Shown here: positions 25,667-34,030 of the stretch, one piece after another
Position numbering within the stretch: the first letter of the stretch is position 1
How the letters are laid out: each line of letters opens with the position of its first letter
From: Corynebacterium variabile
GTDB taxonomy: Bacteria > Actinomycetota > Actinomycetes > Mycobacteriales > Mycobacteriaceae
Direction: 5' to 3'
Assembly (NCBI RefSeq): GCF_006539825.1
Contig: NZ_BJNT01000003.1
Location: 62,001 to 126,000, forward strand
Length of the DNA stretch: 64,000 nt
Program-made: the position numbers and the translations under genes
Notes under the pieces: generated by a model
What the model was told of the DNA's origin: nothing
The model's database searches: none
The model's input: the letters and a program-made list of their open reading frames with translations, nothing else

Positions 25667-27769
25667 TCAGGCGGGGACGGTGGCGGGGAGGGCGGCGGGG
25701 ACGGTGGCGAGCACAGTGCCGGCGCCGACCTTGTCACCGGTGGCACAACTGAGGTGCACGATCCCGTCGTGGGCGGCGGTCAGGGCGTGCTCCATCTTCA
25801 TGGCCTCGAGGACGACGAGCGGTTGGCCGGCGGTGACCGTGTCCCCGTCGGTGACCCAGACGGCGACGACGGTGCCCGGCATGGGGCTGAGGACGTCGTC
25901 CTCACCGCCGGCGGCGTCCGCGGCGTCCCGGTCCAGGCCGAGCGGACGGACCACCCAGGTTCCGTCAGGGCCGGACACGGCAACCGCCTGACCTGCCCCG
26001 TCGGGGACGGTCCGGGAGGTCCACCGCCGGGAGGCGGCCGGGTGCCCGTCGCCGGACGCCACGGTGAGGACGCGGACCGTGTCCTCACCGTCAGCGGCGA
26101 CGGCCAGCACCTGTGCCATGACTGCCGGTGGTGCCGTGGTCTCCGGATCCACCGGTCGGACCGAGAGGGTCAGGTCGGTGGTCCCGGACAGTTCGAGGTC
26201 GGACGGGCCGGTGCCGGGCACGGCGACCCGGGACCGGAAGGGGGCGTGGTCCGCACCGGCACGCCATCCGTCGACCGCAGCCCAGGCGCCGTGCCGACCT
26301 GACCGGTGTGCGGAGTCACGGGCGGTGTCCTGCAGTGCCAGGGCGGCGACGACGAGGGCTTCGGAAGGCGTGGGGGGAACGGTGTAGTCCCCGACGATCC
26401 GGTCGAGGAGGCCGGTGTCCAGTGCCCCGGCGCGGACAGCGTCGTCGGCGAGGAGGTACCGGCTGAAGTCGATGTTGGTGCCTTCACCGGCGTCGGAGCC
26501 GAGTCCGCTGAGCAGTGTTCCGGCCAGCGCGGCGTCCAACCTGCCGATGGCCTCGGCACGGTCGTGACCGGAGGCGATGACCTTGGCGAGCATCGGGTCG
26601 TAGTCCGAACCGATCACCTGACCGGCGCGGATGCCGGTGTCGACCCGGATGCCGGGGGCCGTGGGCCAGCGCAGCGAGGTGACGGTACCGCCGGTGGGCA
26701 GGAATCCGGCCGAGGGGTCCTCGGCGTAGACGCGGGCCTCGATCGCGTGGCCGGTCAGGGTGATGTCCCCCTGGGACACCGGCAGCGGCTCCCCCTGAGC
26801 GACGCGGATCTGCAGTTCGACCAGGTCGAGACCGGTGACCAGTTCGGTGACCGGGTGCTCGACCTGCAGGCGGGTGTTCATCTCCATGAAGAAGAAGAGG
26901 TCGGGACGCTTCGCCGAGACGATGAACTCCACGGTTCCGGCGCCGCGGTAGCCGCAGGAGCGGGCGGCGTCACAGGCCGCCTCGCCGATGCGGGCCCGGG
27001 TCTCCTCGTCGAGCAGTGCGGAGGGCGCTTCCTCAATGACCTTCTGGTGGCGACGCTGCAGCGAGCACTCACGCTCGCCGAGGTGCACGACATTGCCGTG
27101 GGCGTCCGCCATCACCTGGACTTCGATGTGGCGGGGGGTGTCCACGAAGTGCTCGATGAACAGGGTGTCGTCGCCGAAGGAGGACGCCGCCTCCCGGCGC
27201 GCGCCGACGAGGGTGTCGGCCAGATCATCCGGCGATGCGACAACGTGCATGCCCTTGCCGCCGCCACCGGCCGAGGGCTTGATGAGGACGGGGAATTCCA
27301 CACCCGCTCCCCCGTCGGTGCCGGTGACTCCGGCGATGAGTTCGGCGTCGGTGAGCCCCGGGCGGGAGATGCCGGGCACGGTGGGCACGTCACGGGCCTC
27401 GACGGTGGCGCGGGCTGTGATCTTGTCACCCATGCCTTCGATGGCGTCCGCCGGCGGGCCGATGAAGACGATCCCGGCGTCCTCGCAGGCGCGGGCGAAG
27501 GTGGCGTTCTCGGACAGGAATCCGTAGCCGGGGTGAATCGCGCCGGCCCCGGACGCGAGCGCCGCGGCGATGACGCGGTCGATGTTGAGGTAGGACTCGG
27601 CGGCAGCGGCCGGGCCGAGCCGGACGGCGGTGTCCGCCAGGGCGACATGCGGGGCGTCCGCGTCGGCGTCGGAGTAGACGGCGACGGAACGCAGGCCCAT
27701 GTCCCGGACGGTGCGGATGACGCGGCAGGCGATCTCGCCGCGGTTGGCGATGAGCACGGTATCGAACAT
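25667..27769 (-). CDS. accA1: Biotin-dependent acyl-CoA carboxylase alpha subunit (AccA1-like)
   Basis: The 700-aa protein fuses biotin carboxylase with a biotin carrier. [20 protein letters not shown] is the N-terminal nucleotide-domain start; the ATP-grasp segment [10 protein letters not shown], the [19 protein letters not shown] motif and [14 protein letters not shown] follow. The biotinylated lysine is Lys658 in LEAMKMEH near the C-terminus. The frame is open upstream to 28138, but that part overlaps accD1 in another frame and is spurious. In M. tuberculosis AccA1-AccD1 is a 3-methylcrotonyl-CoA carboxylase. Confidence 0.92.
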   Translation of the reverse strand: MFDTVLIANRGEIACRVIRTVRDMGLRSVAVYSDADADAPHVALADTAVRLGPAAAAESYLNIDRVIAAALASGAGAIHPGYGFLSENATFARACEDAGIVFIGPPADAIEGMGDKITARATVEARDVPTVPGISRPGLTDAELIAGVTGTDGGAGVEFPVLIKPSAGGGGKGMHVVASPDDLADTLVGARREAASSFGDDTLFIEHFVDTPRHIEVQVMADAHGNVVHLGERECSLQRRHQKVIEEAPSALLDEETRARIGEAACDAARSCGYRGAGTVEFIVSAKRPDLFFFMEMNTRLQVEHPVTELVTGLDLVELQIRVAQGEPLPVSQGDITLTGHAIEARVYAEDPSAGFLPTGGTVTSLRWPTAPGIRVDTGIRAGQVIGSDYDPMLAKVIASGHDRAEAIGRLDAALAGTLLSGLGSDAGEGTNIDFSRYLLADDAVRAGALDTGLLDRIVGDYTVPPTPSEALVVAALALQDTARDSAHRSGRHGAWAAVDGWRAGADHAPFRSRVAVPGTGPSDLELSGTTDLTLSVRPVDPETTAPPAVMAQVLAVAADGEDTVRVLTVASGDGHPAASRRWTSRTVPDGAGQAVAVSGPDGTWVVRPLGLDRDAADAAGGEDDVLSPMPGTVVAVWVTDGDTVTAGQPLVVLEAMKMEHALTAAHDGIVHLSCATGDKVGAGTVLATVPAALPATVPA

Positions 27770-27783
27770 GGTCTTCTGTCCTC

Positions 27784-29382
27784 TCACATCCGGAACACGC
27801 CGAAACCGGCGGCGGTGGTGTCGGTGGTGGTGTCCCGCGGGACCCGGGCGCAGACGCCCAGGGCCATGGCGAGGACGCGGCGGGTGTCGGCGGGGTCGAT
27901 GACCCCGTCGTCCCACAGTCGGGCGGTGCCGTACCAGCAGCTGGACTTCTCCTCGAAGAGGTCCCGGATCGGACGCTCGAAGTCCTCCCGGTCGGTGTCC
28001 GTCCACTCCCCTCCCTCGCGGGTCACCTTGGCCCCGCGGACGGTGGACAGCGTCATCGCCGCCTGCGGTCCGCCCATGACGGAGACCTTCGAGTTCGGCC
28101 AGGTCCACAGGAAGCGCGGTGAGTAGGCACGGCCGCACATGGCGTAGTTGCCGGCGCCGAAGCCACCGCCGGTGATGACGGTGAGCTTGGGGACGGTCGC
28201 CGTGGCCACTGCGGTGACCATCTTGGCGCCGTGCTTGGCGATGCCGCCCTCCTCGTAGGACTTTCCGACCATGAAGCCGGTGGTGTTCTGCAGGAAGAGC
28301 AGCGGGGTGCCGCGGTGCTCGCAGAGCTGGATGAAGTGGGCGGCCTTCACCGCTCCCTCGGCGAAGATGACGCCGTTGTTGGCGATGACGCCGACGCGGT
28401 GGCCCTCGATCCTGGCGAAGGCGGTGACCACGGAGTTGTCGTACTCCGCCTTGAATTCGTGGACGGAGCCGGAGTCCGTGATGACCTCGATGACCTCGCG
28501 GGCGTCGTAGGGGGTCTTCAGGTCGGTGGGGACGATGTCGTAGAGGTCGGTCTGGTCCCGGGAGGTGTACGGCTCGACCGGGGCGGCCGGGTCGTCCTCC
28601 GGCAGGGTGGCGACGATGTCGCGGATGCGCTGGATGGCGTCCGCGTCATCGGCGGCGAGGTGGTCGGTGACACCGGAGACCCGGGAGTGCATGGCACCGC
28701 CACCGAGTTCCTCGGCGGTGACGTCCTCGCCGGTGGCGGCCTTCACCAGCGGCGGACCGGCGAGGAAGATGGTGCCCTGGCCGTCGACGATGACGGTCTC
28801 GTCGGAGATCGCCGGGACGTAGGCGCCGCCGGCGGTGCAGGAACCCATGACGGCGGAGAGCTGCGGGATTCCGCGGGCGGACATCCGCGCCTGGTTGTAG
28901 AAGATCCGGCCGAAATGGTCGCGGTCCGGGAATACCTCGTCCTGCTGCAGCAGCATAGCGCCACCGGAATCCACCAGGTAGATGCAGGGCAGCCGGTTGG
29001 CTTCGGCGATCTCCTGGGCGCGCAGGTGCTTCTTCACCGTCTCCGGGTAGTAGGTACCGCCGGAGACAGTCGCGTCATTGGCGGCTATGAGACAGAGGCG
29101 CCCCTCGACGAGTCCGATACCGGCGACGATGCCGGCTCCGGGGACCCGACCGTCGTACATGTCCTCGGCGGCCAGCGGCGCCACCTCGAGGAAGGGGCTG
29201 CCGGGGTCGAGCAGGGAGTTCACCCGGTCCCTCGGCAGCATCTTGCCGCGGGAGAGATGGCGCTCCCGGGCCTTGTCCCCTCCCCCGCGACGGGCGCGTT
29301 CAATGCGGTCGCGGAGTTCGGCGGTGAGATCGGCGAACCCGGTGGTCGGTGCCGTATCGGTGGATGCCGTCACAGTCGTCAC
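27784..29382 (-). CDS. accD1: Acyl-CoA carboxylase beta (carboxyltransferase) subunit, AccD1-like
   Basis: This 532-aa crotonase-fold carboxyltransferase moves CO2 from biotin to the acyl-CoA. Signature regions are [15 protein letters not shown] and [17 protein letters not shown] in the N-half, and [20 protein letters not shown] and [16 protein letters not shown] in the C-half; the last is strongly conserved in methylcrotonyl-CoA carboxylases. In-frame ATGs exist at 29412, 29406 and 29403, but the GTG at 29382 has an AGGAAGGA ribosome site at good distance, so I choose it. It is the first gene of the catabolic operon and precedes accA1 by 14 nt. Confidence 0.9.
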   Translation of the reverse strand: MTTVTASTDTAPTTGFADLTAELRDRIERARRGGGDKARERHLSRGKMLPRDRVNSLLDPGSPFLEVAPLAAEDMYDGRVPGAGIVAGIGLVEGRLCLIAANDATVSGGTYYPETVKKHLRAQEIAEANRLPCIYLVDSGGAMLLQQDEVFPDRDHFGRIFYNQARMSARGIPQLSAVMGSCTAGGAYVPAISDETVIVDGQGTIFLAGPPLVKAATGEDVTAEELGGGAMHSRVSGVTDHLAADDADAIQRIRDIVATLPEDDPAAPVEPYTSRDQTDLYDIVPTDLKTPYDAREVIEVITDSGSVHEFKAEYDNSVVTAFARIEGHRVGVIANNGVIFAEGAVKAAHFIQLCEHRGTPLLFLQNTTGFMVGKSYEEGGIAKHGAKMVTAVATATVPKLTVITGGGFGAGNYAMCGRAYSPRFLWTWPNSKVSVMGGPQAAMTLSTVRGAKVTREGGEWTDTDREDFERPIRDLFEEKSSCWYGTARLWDDGVIDPADTRRVLAMALGVCARVPRDTTTDTTAAGFGVFRM

Positions 29383-29449
29383 GGTGGCGTCCTTCCTGGT
29401 CATCATTTCCATGTTGGAAAGCGAATGTTTCGTCGCTGCAGCGAGTGTA

Positions 29450-29465
29450 TATGACACAGGTCACA
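29450..29465. promoter_or_regulatory. CRP/GlxR-type operator candidate upstream of accD1
   Basis: Read on the plus strand the site is TATGACACAGGTCACA, and on the minus strand TGTGACCTGTGTCATA. It fits TGTGA-N6-TCACA with nine of ten conserved positions. It lies 68 nt before the accD1 start, next to a TATACA -10-like box. GlxR is the corynebacterial cAMP-responsive regulator of carbon metabolism, so catabolite control of the operon is plausible. Confidence 0.5.
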
Positions 29466-29582
29466 TCGGATAGCAATCACACTTGATTGTTTTGGACTTG
29501 CACGTCGTTCCGGTGTTCCACCTGGCAATGGTCAGGAAAGAACACCCTTATACGGGGGTGGCGCAGGGGGCACCACGGCAAT

Positions 29583-29604
29583 ATCCGATCATCACTGACT
29601 GGTG
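29583..29604. promoter_or_regulatory. Second TetR operator-like repeat, upstream of accD1
   Basis: The right half TGACTGGTG matches the half-site of the 30451-30472 operator in seven of nine bases (eight of nine when compared with the other arm). A diverged left half lies across the same 4-nt spacer. It sits about 200 nt ahead of accD1. The match links the TetR regulator to the carboxylase operon but is weaker than the first site. Confidence 0.4.
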
Positions 29605-29643
29605 GTGTTGAAATACCGGAACATACTCCCCCCCTCTGGACCG

Positions 29644-30317
29644 TTACAGGAACAGGTCGATCTCCAGCGGCTCTTCACCGCCGTAACCGGACACGTCCGC
29701 GACGCCGGCAGACCGGAACACGTCGGAGTCGACGAGCGTATACCCGCTGACCATGCCTCGCACCGACATACCGAACTTGCCGACGACATAGGCCGGGTAG
29801 CTGCCGATCCACTCCTCCAGATTGACCGGCGGCGACAGGGTGAGAATGCGCGCGTGGTCGGACTCCCACAGATACGGCAGGACCGCCCGGGTCAGTGCGA
29901 GAGAACCGCGGATGTTGATGTCCAGCACGAGGTCCAGCCGATTCAACGGCAGGCCCTTCGTGGGGTGGAGGTTGATCGAACTGGCGTTATTCAGGTCGAT
30001 GTCCGCACCACCGGACTGCTCGACAGTCTCATCGACGACACGGGCAGTATCCTCACCTTTCCGCACGTCACCGACGACGGGGGCGCGTGACCACCCGCCT
30101 CCTCGATCAATTTCGCAGCGGAGAACATCGTCCCCGGAATGCGGAGGTCAGGCTCTGCTGTCTTGGCGAGCATCGCAACACTGGCGCCGGGCCGGGCGGC
30201 GGCCAGGGCAATCTCACGGCCGATACCGCGGGACCCGCCCGACATCACGATTGTCCGGCCCGCCAGCGCCTGGGACGCCGGCACGGACAACGGAGGGCCA
30301 GTCGTACCTCCACGCAA
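29644..30317 (-). pseudogene. Broken short-chain dehydrogenase (HSDL2-like)
   Basis: An N-terminal piece in one frame has the NAD-binding SGGSRGIGREIALAAARPG and the AKTAEPDLRIPGTMFSAAKL segment. The continuation, with VRKGEDTARVVDETVEQSGG, INIRGSLALTRAVLPYL, HARILTLSPP and the active-site AYVVGKFGMS (Tyr-x-x-x-Lys), is in another frame. The frame switches near a G5 run at 30079-30083. The C-terminal half is also shortened: YVVGKFGMS is followed within about 20 residues by the terminal DVFRSAGVADVSGYG segment, so roughly 50-60 residues seem deleted. It lies between the TetR gene and the carboxylase operon. Both lesions together argue for a true pseudogene. Confidence 0.75.
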
Positions 30318-30450
30318 CGGGTCGATGGTCGCAGTGGTGGTGGCCGGGGACGGAGGGGAGAAATGAGTTCATATCAGGCGCGGTGACTCCGTGAAATTCG
30401 ATTCTTCTGTTGTTGTGTTGTGAAACGCAGCACAGTATCGGATTGCCCCT

Positions 30451-30472
30451 AACCAGTCAATGCTGACTGTTT
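30451..30472. promoter_or_regulatory. Inverted repeat, probable TetR operator
   Basis: AACCAGTCA and TGACTGTTT are inverted copies matching in eight of nine bases around ATGC; the inner CAGTCA/TGACTG core is perfect. It lies 93 nt upstream of the TetR start, in the divergent region shared with the broken dehydrogenase. Size and spacing are typical of TetR-family operators. Confidence 0.6.
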
Positions 30473-30564
30473 TCGTCGCTGTCCCTCTCGGACAGAGGCC
30501 GACCTACTGCTACCCTGTTCCACGACATGCAGCCCCGTCCGCACAGAGGCGACAGGAGGAGTCC

Positions 30565-31173
30565 GTGCCACGCACCCCCCAGCAGGACCGCAGCCGCGAG
30601 ACCCGGCGGAAGCTGCTCGACGCCGCTGTCACCGTGCTCTCCGGACAGGGTGCAGCGGCGACGACCGTCAGCGCCGTGGCCAGTGAGGCCGGCGTGTCCC
30701 GCGGAGCGGCACAGCACCATTTCGCGACCCGGGACGTCCTCATCGAGGAAACCGTCACCGAATTCTTCAACGCTCTCACCCATCAGCTGCGGACTGCCGT
30801 TGCTGACCTGCCCACGGGGCCGGACGGAGCCTCCACCGAGGATGTCGTCAGGCTGGTGGCAGAATCGTTTGCCAGCGATTCCTTTCGGGCTGCGCTGCAC
30901 GTCTGGTCCGCCGCTGCCGGTCCTGAGGGCGAGCTCCGGGACCTGATCATCGCGGCAGACAGCCGCTACGCCAGGGAAGTCCACCAACTCATGGGATTGG
31001 CCCTGGATGCCGACCTTTCCGACCATGCCACCCGGGAACTGCTGCGGATGACAGTCGACCTGGCCCGCGGTCTCGGCCTCGGTGCCGTGCTCGTCGATAA
31101 CTCCGAGCACCGCCGGCGGGTCATCGACCGCTGGGCGGGCATCCTCTCTGACGGCATCGTCCGGAACGACTGA
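30565..31173 (+). CDS. TetR family transcriptional regulator
   Basis: The 202-aa protein has an N-terminal TetR helix-turn-helix: RRKLLDAAVTVLSGQG, then ATTVSAVASEAGVSRGAAQHHF and the RDVLIEETVTEF linker, followed by an all-helical ligand domain. The GTG at 30565 has the strong AGGAGGA ribosome site; the longer upstream frame is not convincing. Its position across from the carboxylase operon parallels Rv2506 beside the Rv2498c-Rv2505c cluster. It probably represses that operon and itself through the repeats at 30451 and 29583, with an acyl-CoA or acid as effector. The effector is inference. Confidence 0.87.
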   Translation: MPRTPQQDRSRETRRKLLDAAVTVLSGQGAAATTVSAVASEAGVSRGAAQHHFATRDVLIEETVTEFFNALTHQLRTAVADLPTGPDGASTEDVVRLVAESFASDSFRAALHVWSAAAGPEGELRDLIIAADSRYAREVHQLMGLALDADLSDHATRELLRMTVDLARGLGLGAVLVDNSEHRRRVIDRWAGILSDGIVRND

Positions 31174-31192
31174 ACCCCACTACAGTCGGGGC

Positions 31193-32662
31193 ATGCTGTC
31201 CCGACCACCCCACGCCGCCACCGTCGTCGGCTCCGGACCCAACGGTCTGGCCGCCGCGCTCGTGCTGGCCCGGGCCGGGGTGAAGGTCACCGTGGTCGAG
31301 GCCGCGGACACGGCCGGAGGGGGTCTTCGCAGCAGCACCGATACCCACGGCGTGCGCCACGACCACTGCGCCACCACCTTCCCCCTCGCCCAGGCTTCCC
31401 CGTTTTTCGGGGAGTTCGGACAGGCTTTGGCCGGTCACGGGCTGGAGCTCGCCACCGCACCGGTGGACGCCGTACACGTCCTCGACACCACCCGCTCCGC
31501 GACACTGCACACCTCGGTGGTGGACACCGCTGCCGGACTCCCCGGAACAGACGGCCGCATCTGGCAGGCGTTCTTCGGACCTCTGGGAGACCGGGCTGAC
31601 CGGGCGGCCAAAGTCACCGACGAGTTCCTGCGCCCGATACTCCATGTTCCCCGACACCCGCTGCTCTTCGCCGGGTTCGGGGTACAGGCCGGGCTACCGG
31701 CGTCCTGGTCCTGGGGACGCTTCCGTTCCCCCGAGGCACGCGCGTTACTTGCCGGGATCATGGCGCACGCGTTCACCCCGCTGAACCTGCCCGGGTCTTC
31801 GGCCGCGGGCACCTTGCTCACCGTCGCCGGCCACGCCCACGGCTGGCCCGTCGCCGTCGGCGGATCACAGTCCATGGCGGACGCCATGTTGGCTGAACTG
31901 GCCGCCCTCGGAGGTTCGGTGGTGACCGGGATGCAGGTCACCGACGTGTCCCAGGTCTCAGGGGCGGATGTTCTTCTCCTCGACACCTCCGTGGAGGACG
32001 CCGCCCGGATCCTCGGCGACCGGGTCCCGGACCGTGTCGCCAGGTCCTGGCGCAGGTTCCACCGTGGCCCCGCGGTGGCGAAGGTCGACTACACCATCGA
32101 GGATGGGATCCCCTGGTCCTCGCCGGATGCCCGGCGCGCCGCCACCGTCCACCTCAGCGGCACCGCCGACCAGGTCGCCGCGGCGGAGAAGGACTGCTGG
32201 CAGGGGCGACTCCCCCGACGTCCTTTCACCCTCGTCGGTCAACCCTGGCTCGCGGATCCCGGCCGCACCGTCGTCTACGACAACCGGCAGCTCAACCCGG
32301 TGTGGGCCTACGCCCACGTTCCGGCCGGATGGACCGGAACGGCACAGGACACCTTTGACCTGGTCACCGCACAGATCGAGGACGCCGCCCCCGGCTTCCG
32401 TGACCACGTCGTGGACTGGTCCGCGTCCGACCCGGCGGGAGTAGAGGCCACAGGACGAAACAATATTGGCGGGGACATCTCCGGCGGGGCCAACGACCTC
32501 GTCCAACTGCTGGCCCGTCCCCGGCTGCTGCGTCCCTATGACACCGGTGTCCCCGGCGTGTTCCTGTGTTCCTCCTCCACTGCACCGGGCGGCGGAGTCC
32601 ACTTCATGTGCGGGATGAACGCAGCGGACCGCTGTTGTCCCGGTGCAGGTGCCGGGCGATGA
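31193..32662 (+). CDS. FAD-dependent oxidoreductase, phytoene-desaturase-like
   Basis: The 489-aa protein has the dinucleotide-binding VVGSGPNGLAAALVLARAG at residues 11-29, followed by a VVEAADTAGGGLRS loop. A C-terminal FAD-contact segment GVFLCSSSTAPGGGVHFMCG is usual in the phytoene dehydrogenase/amine oxidase superfamily. No carotenoid genes are nearby, so the substrate is unknown. The ATG at 31193 starts 19 nt after the TetR stop in the same direction. Its last 59 bases overlap the end of the convergent acyl-CoA dehydrogenase gene. Confidence 0.86.
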   Translation: MLSRPPHAATVVGSGPNGLAAALVLARAGVKVTVVEAADTAGGGLRSSTDTHGVRHDHCATTFPLAQASPFFGEFGQALAGHGLELATAPVDAVHVLDTTRSATLHTSVVDTAAGLPGTDGRIWQAFFGPLGDRADRAAKVTDEFLRPILHVPRHPLLFAGFGVQAGLPASWSWGRFRSPEARALLAGIMAHAFTPLNLPGSSAAGTLLTVAGHAHGWPVAVGGSQSMADAMLAELAALGGSVVTGMQVTDVSQVSGADVLLLDTSVEDAARILGDRVPDRVARSWRRFHRGPAVAKVDYTIEDGIPWSSPDARRAATVHLSGTADQVAAAEKDCWQGRLPRRPFTLVGQPWLADPGRTVVYDNRQLNPVWAYAHVPAGWTGTAQDTFDLVTAQIEDAAPGFRDHVVDWSASDPAGVEATGRNNIGGDISGGANDLVQLLARPRLLRPYDTGVPGVFLCSSSTAPGGGVHFMCGMNAADRCCPGAGAGR

Positions 32663-33791
32663 CCATCCGCTGGATCTGGTTGGTCCCCTCGAAAATCTGC
32701 ATGACTTTCGCCTCACGCATGTAGCGCTCCACCGGGAAGTCGCGGGTGTACCCCGCACCACCGAGAACCTGCACCGCATCAGTCGTGACCTTCATGGCAC
32801 TGTCGGTGGTGACGAGTTTGGCCACGGACGCCTCCTCGGCGAAGGGCTCCCCGAGGTCCTTCAGCCTGGCGGCGGCGAGCATCGTCGCCCGCGACGAGGT
32901 GACGGCCGCCTCCATGTCCGCAAGCAGGAACGCCAGCCCCTGGTGCTCGATGATCGGCTGGCCGAAGGTCTCCCGCTCCTGCGCGTAGTCCACCGCCGCG
33001 TCCAGCGCACCCTGGGCCAGCCCGGTCGCACACGCAGAGATGCCCAACCGACCCGAGTCGAGTGCGGCCAGGGCGATCTTCAGTCCCTGTCCCTCCTCGC
33101 CGATCCGTTGGTCGGCGGGGATACGGACATCGTCGAAGGTCAGCGCCGCGGTCGGTGACCCGGTCAGCCCCATCTTCCGCTCCGGTGGCCCCGCCGAGAA
33201 CCCCGGTGTATCCGCCGGGACCAGGAAGCAGCTGATGCCCTTCCCGTCACCGGGCTCGCCACTGGTCCTCGCCATGACCGTGTAGAAGTCGGCGAAGCCA
33301 CCGTTGGTCACCCACGCCTTGGAGCCGTTGAGCACGTACGAGTCTCCCTCCCGTCTGGCCCTCATCGCCAACGCAGCGGGGTCAGATCCGGCATGCGCCT
33401 CCGACAGACTGTAGGCGCCGACCTGCGTACCGCCGAGCATCTCCGGCAACCACCGTTGCTGCTGCTCGCGGGTACCGAAAGTGGCGAGCGGGAAACAGCT
33501 CGGTGTGTGGACGGAAACTCCCACGGCCACTGAGGCCCACAACGCCCCGATCTCCTCCAGTGTCTGCAGATACAGCTCGGTCGGCATCCCCGCACCACCG
33601 AGCTCCTCGGGGTAGACCATGCCGGGCACGCCGATCTCACCGAGCATCCGGAACGCGTCCTGCGGAAACTGCCTCGCCTCCTCGATCTTCGCGACCTGCG
33701 GGGCCAGCCGGTTGGTGACCACGTCCCGCACCATCTCGATCACGGCGAGGTGTTCCTCGTTGTCCAGGATCCGTCGTGCCGGCATCGTCAC
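32604..33791 (-). CDS. Acyl-CoA dehydrogenase
   Basis: The 395-aa flavoenzyme shows EELGGAGMPTELYLQTLEEI, AYSLSEAHAGSDPAALAMRA, GSKAWVTNGGFADFYTV, and the C-terminal QVLGGAGYTRDFPVERYMRE with IFEGTNQIQRMVIARHL. It is a second dehydrogenase, distinct from the FadE19-like one in the main operon, and stands alone. The C-terminus extends about a dozen residues past the usual IARHL end and lies inside the convergent oxidoreductase gene. The substrate is not predictable from sequence. Confidence 0.9.
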   Translation of the reverse strand: MTMPARRILDNEEHLAVIEMVRDVVTNRLAPQVAKIEEARQFPQDAFRMLGEIGVPGMVYPEELGGAGMPTELYLQTLEEIGALWASVAVGVSVHTPSCFPLATFGTREQQQRWLPEMLGGTQVGAYSLSEAHAGSDPAALAMRARREGDSYVLNGSKAWVTNGGFADFYTVMARTSGEPGDGKGISCFLVPADTPGFSAGPPERKMGLTGSPTAALTFDDVRIPADQRIGEEGQGLKIALAALDSGRLGISACATGLAQGALDAAVDYAQERETFGQPIIEHQGLAFLLADMEAAVTSSRATMLAAARLKDLGEPFAEEASVAKLVTTDSAMKVTTDAVQVLGGAGYTRDFPVERYMREAKVMQIFEGTNQIQRMVIARHLHRDNSGPLRSSRT

Positions 33792-33804
33792 TCTCCCTGT
33801 CCGG

Positions 33805-33833
33805 TTGGCGCGCTGTGAGGTTCAGGATACGGA
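33805..33833 (+). promoter_or_regulatory. Putative promoter of the ABC-F leader region
   Basis: TTGGCG at 33805-33810 and TACGGA at 33828-33833 are separated by 17 bp. A second TACGGT box at 33842-33847 lies 7 bp before the leader ATG and could drive a nearly leaderless start. Either places the transcript start just upstream of the short leader frame. Confidence 0.4.
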
Positions 33834-33854
33834 TCCCGTGCTACGGTCAGACCC

Positions 33855-33875
33855 ATGGGAACTCTGATTCACTAG
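33855..33875 (+). CDS. Hexapeptide leader frame (MGTLIH) upstream of ABC-F
   Basis: ATG-GGA-ACT-CTG-ATT-CAC-TAG forms a six-codon frame directly after the promoter-like boxes and about 150 nt before the ABC-F start. Antibiotic-resistance ABC-F and Erm genes are often controlled by ribosome stalling on such short leaders, which changes downstream folding. A stable hairpin follows at 33971-33994. There is no direct proof of translation. Confidence 0.4.
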   Translation: MGTLIH

Positions 33876-33970
33876 ATCCGGACGCCGCGTCGAGGACATC
33901 CTCCGTGGTGGGTCCTGAGCACGCCGTCGCCGTCTGAACGGGGATGCGTGTCGGTCCCCGATCCGATTCC

Positions 33971-33994
33971 GGTTCTCTCCTGGGGAAGAGAACC
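33971..33994 (+). promoter_or_regulatory. Attenuator-like hairpin between leader and ABC-F
   Basis: GGTTCTCT and AGAGAACC form a perfect 8-bp stem with an 8-nt loop, 36 nt before the ABC-F start codon. No T-run follows, so it would act on translation or with other upstream segments rather than as a simple terminator. Confidence 0.45.
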
Positions 33995-34030
33995 ACCTGC
34001 AGCGTGTCTCCGCACGCCGAGGAGTTCACC

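Noticed and set aside
26306..28126. 606-codon plus-strand frame opposite accA1
   Set aside because: The minus strand encodes a complete biotin carboxylase with all motifs; the plus-strand frame is a Gly/Val/Asp-rich shadow.
28139..29382. Programmed frameshift joining accD1 and accA1
   Set aside because: The accA1 frame is open into accD1 only by chance; each gene has its own ribosome site and start.
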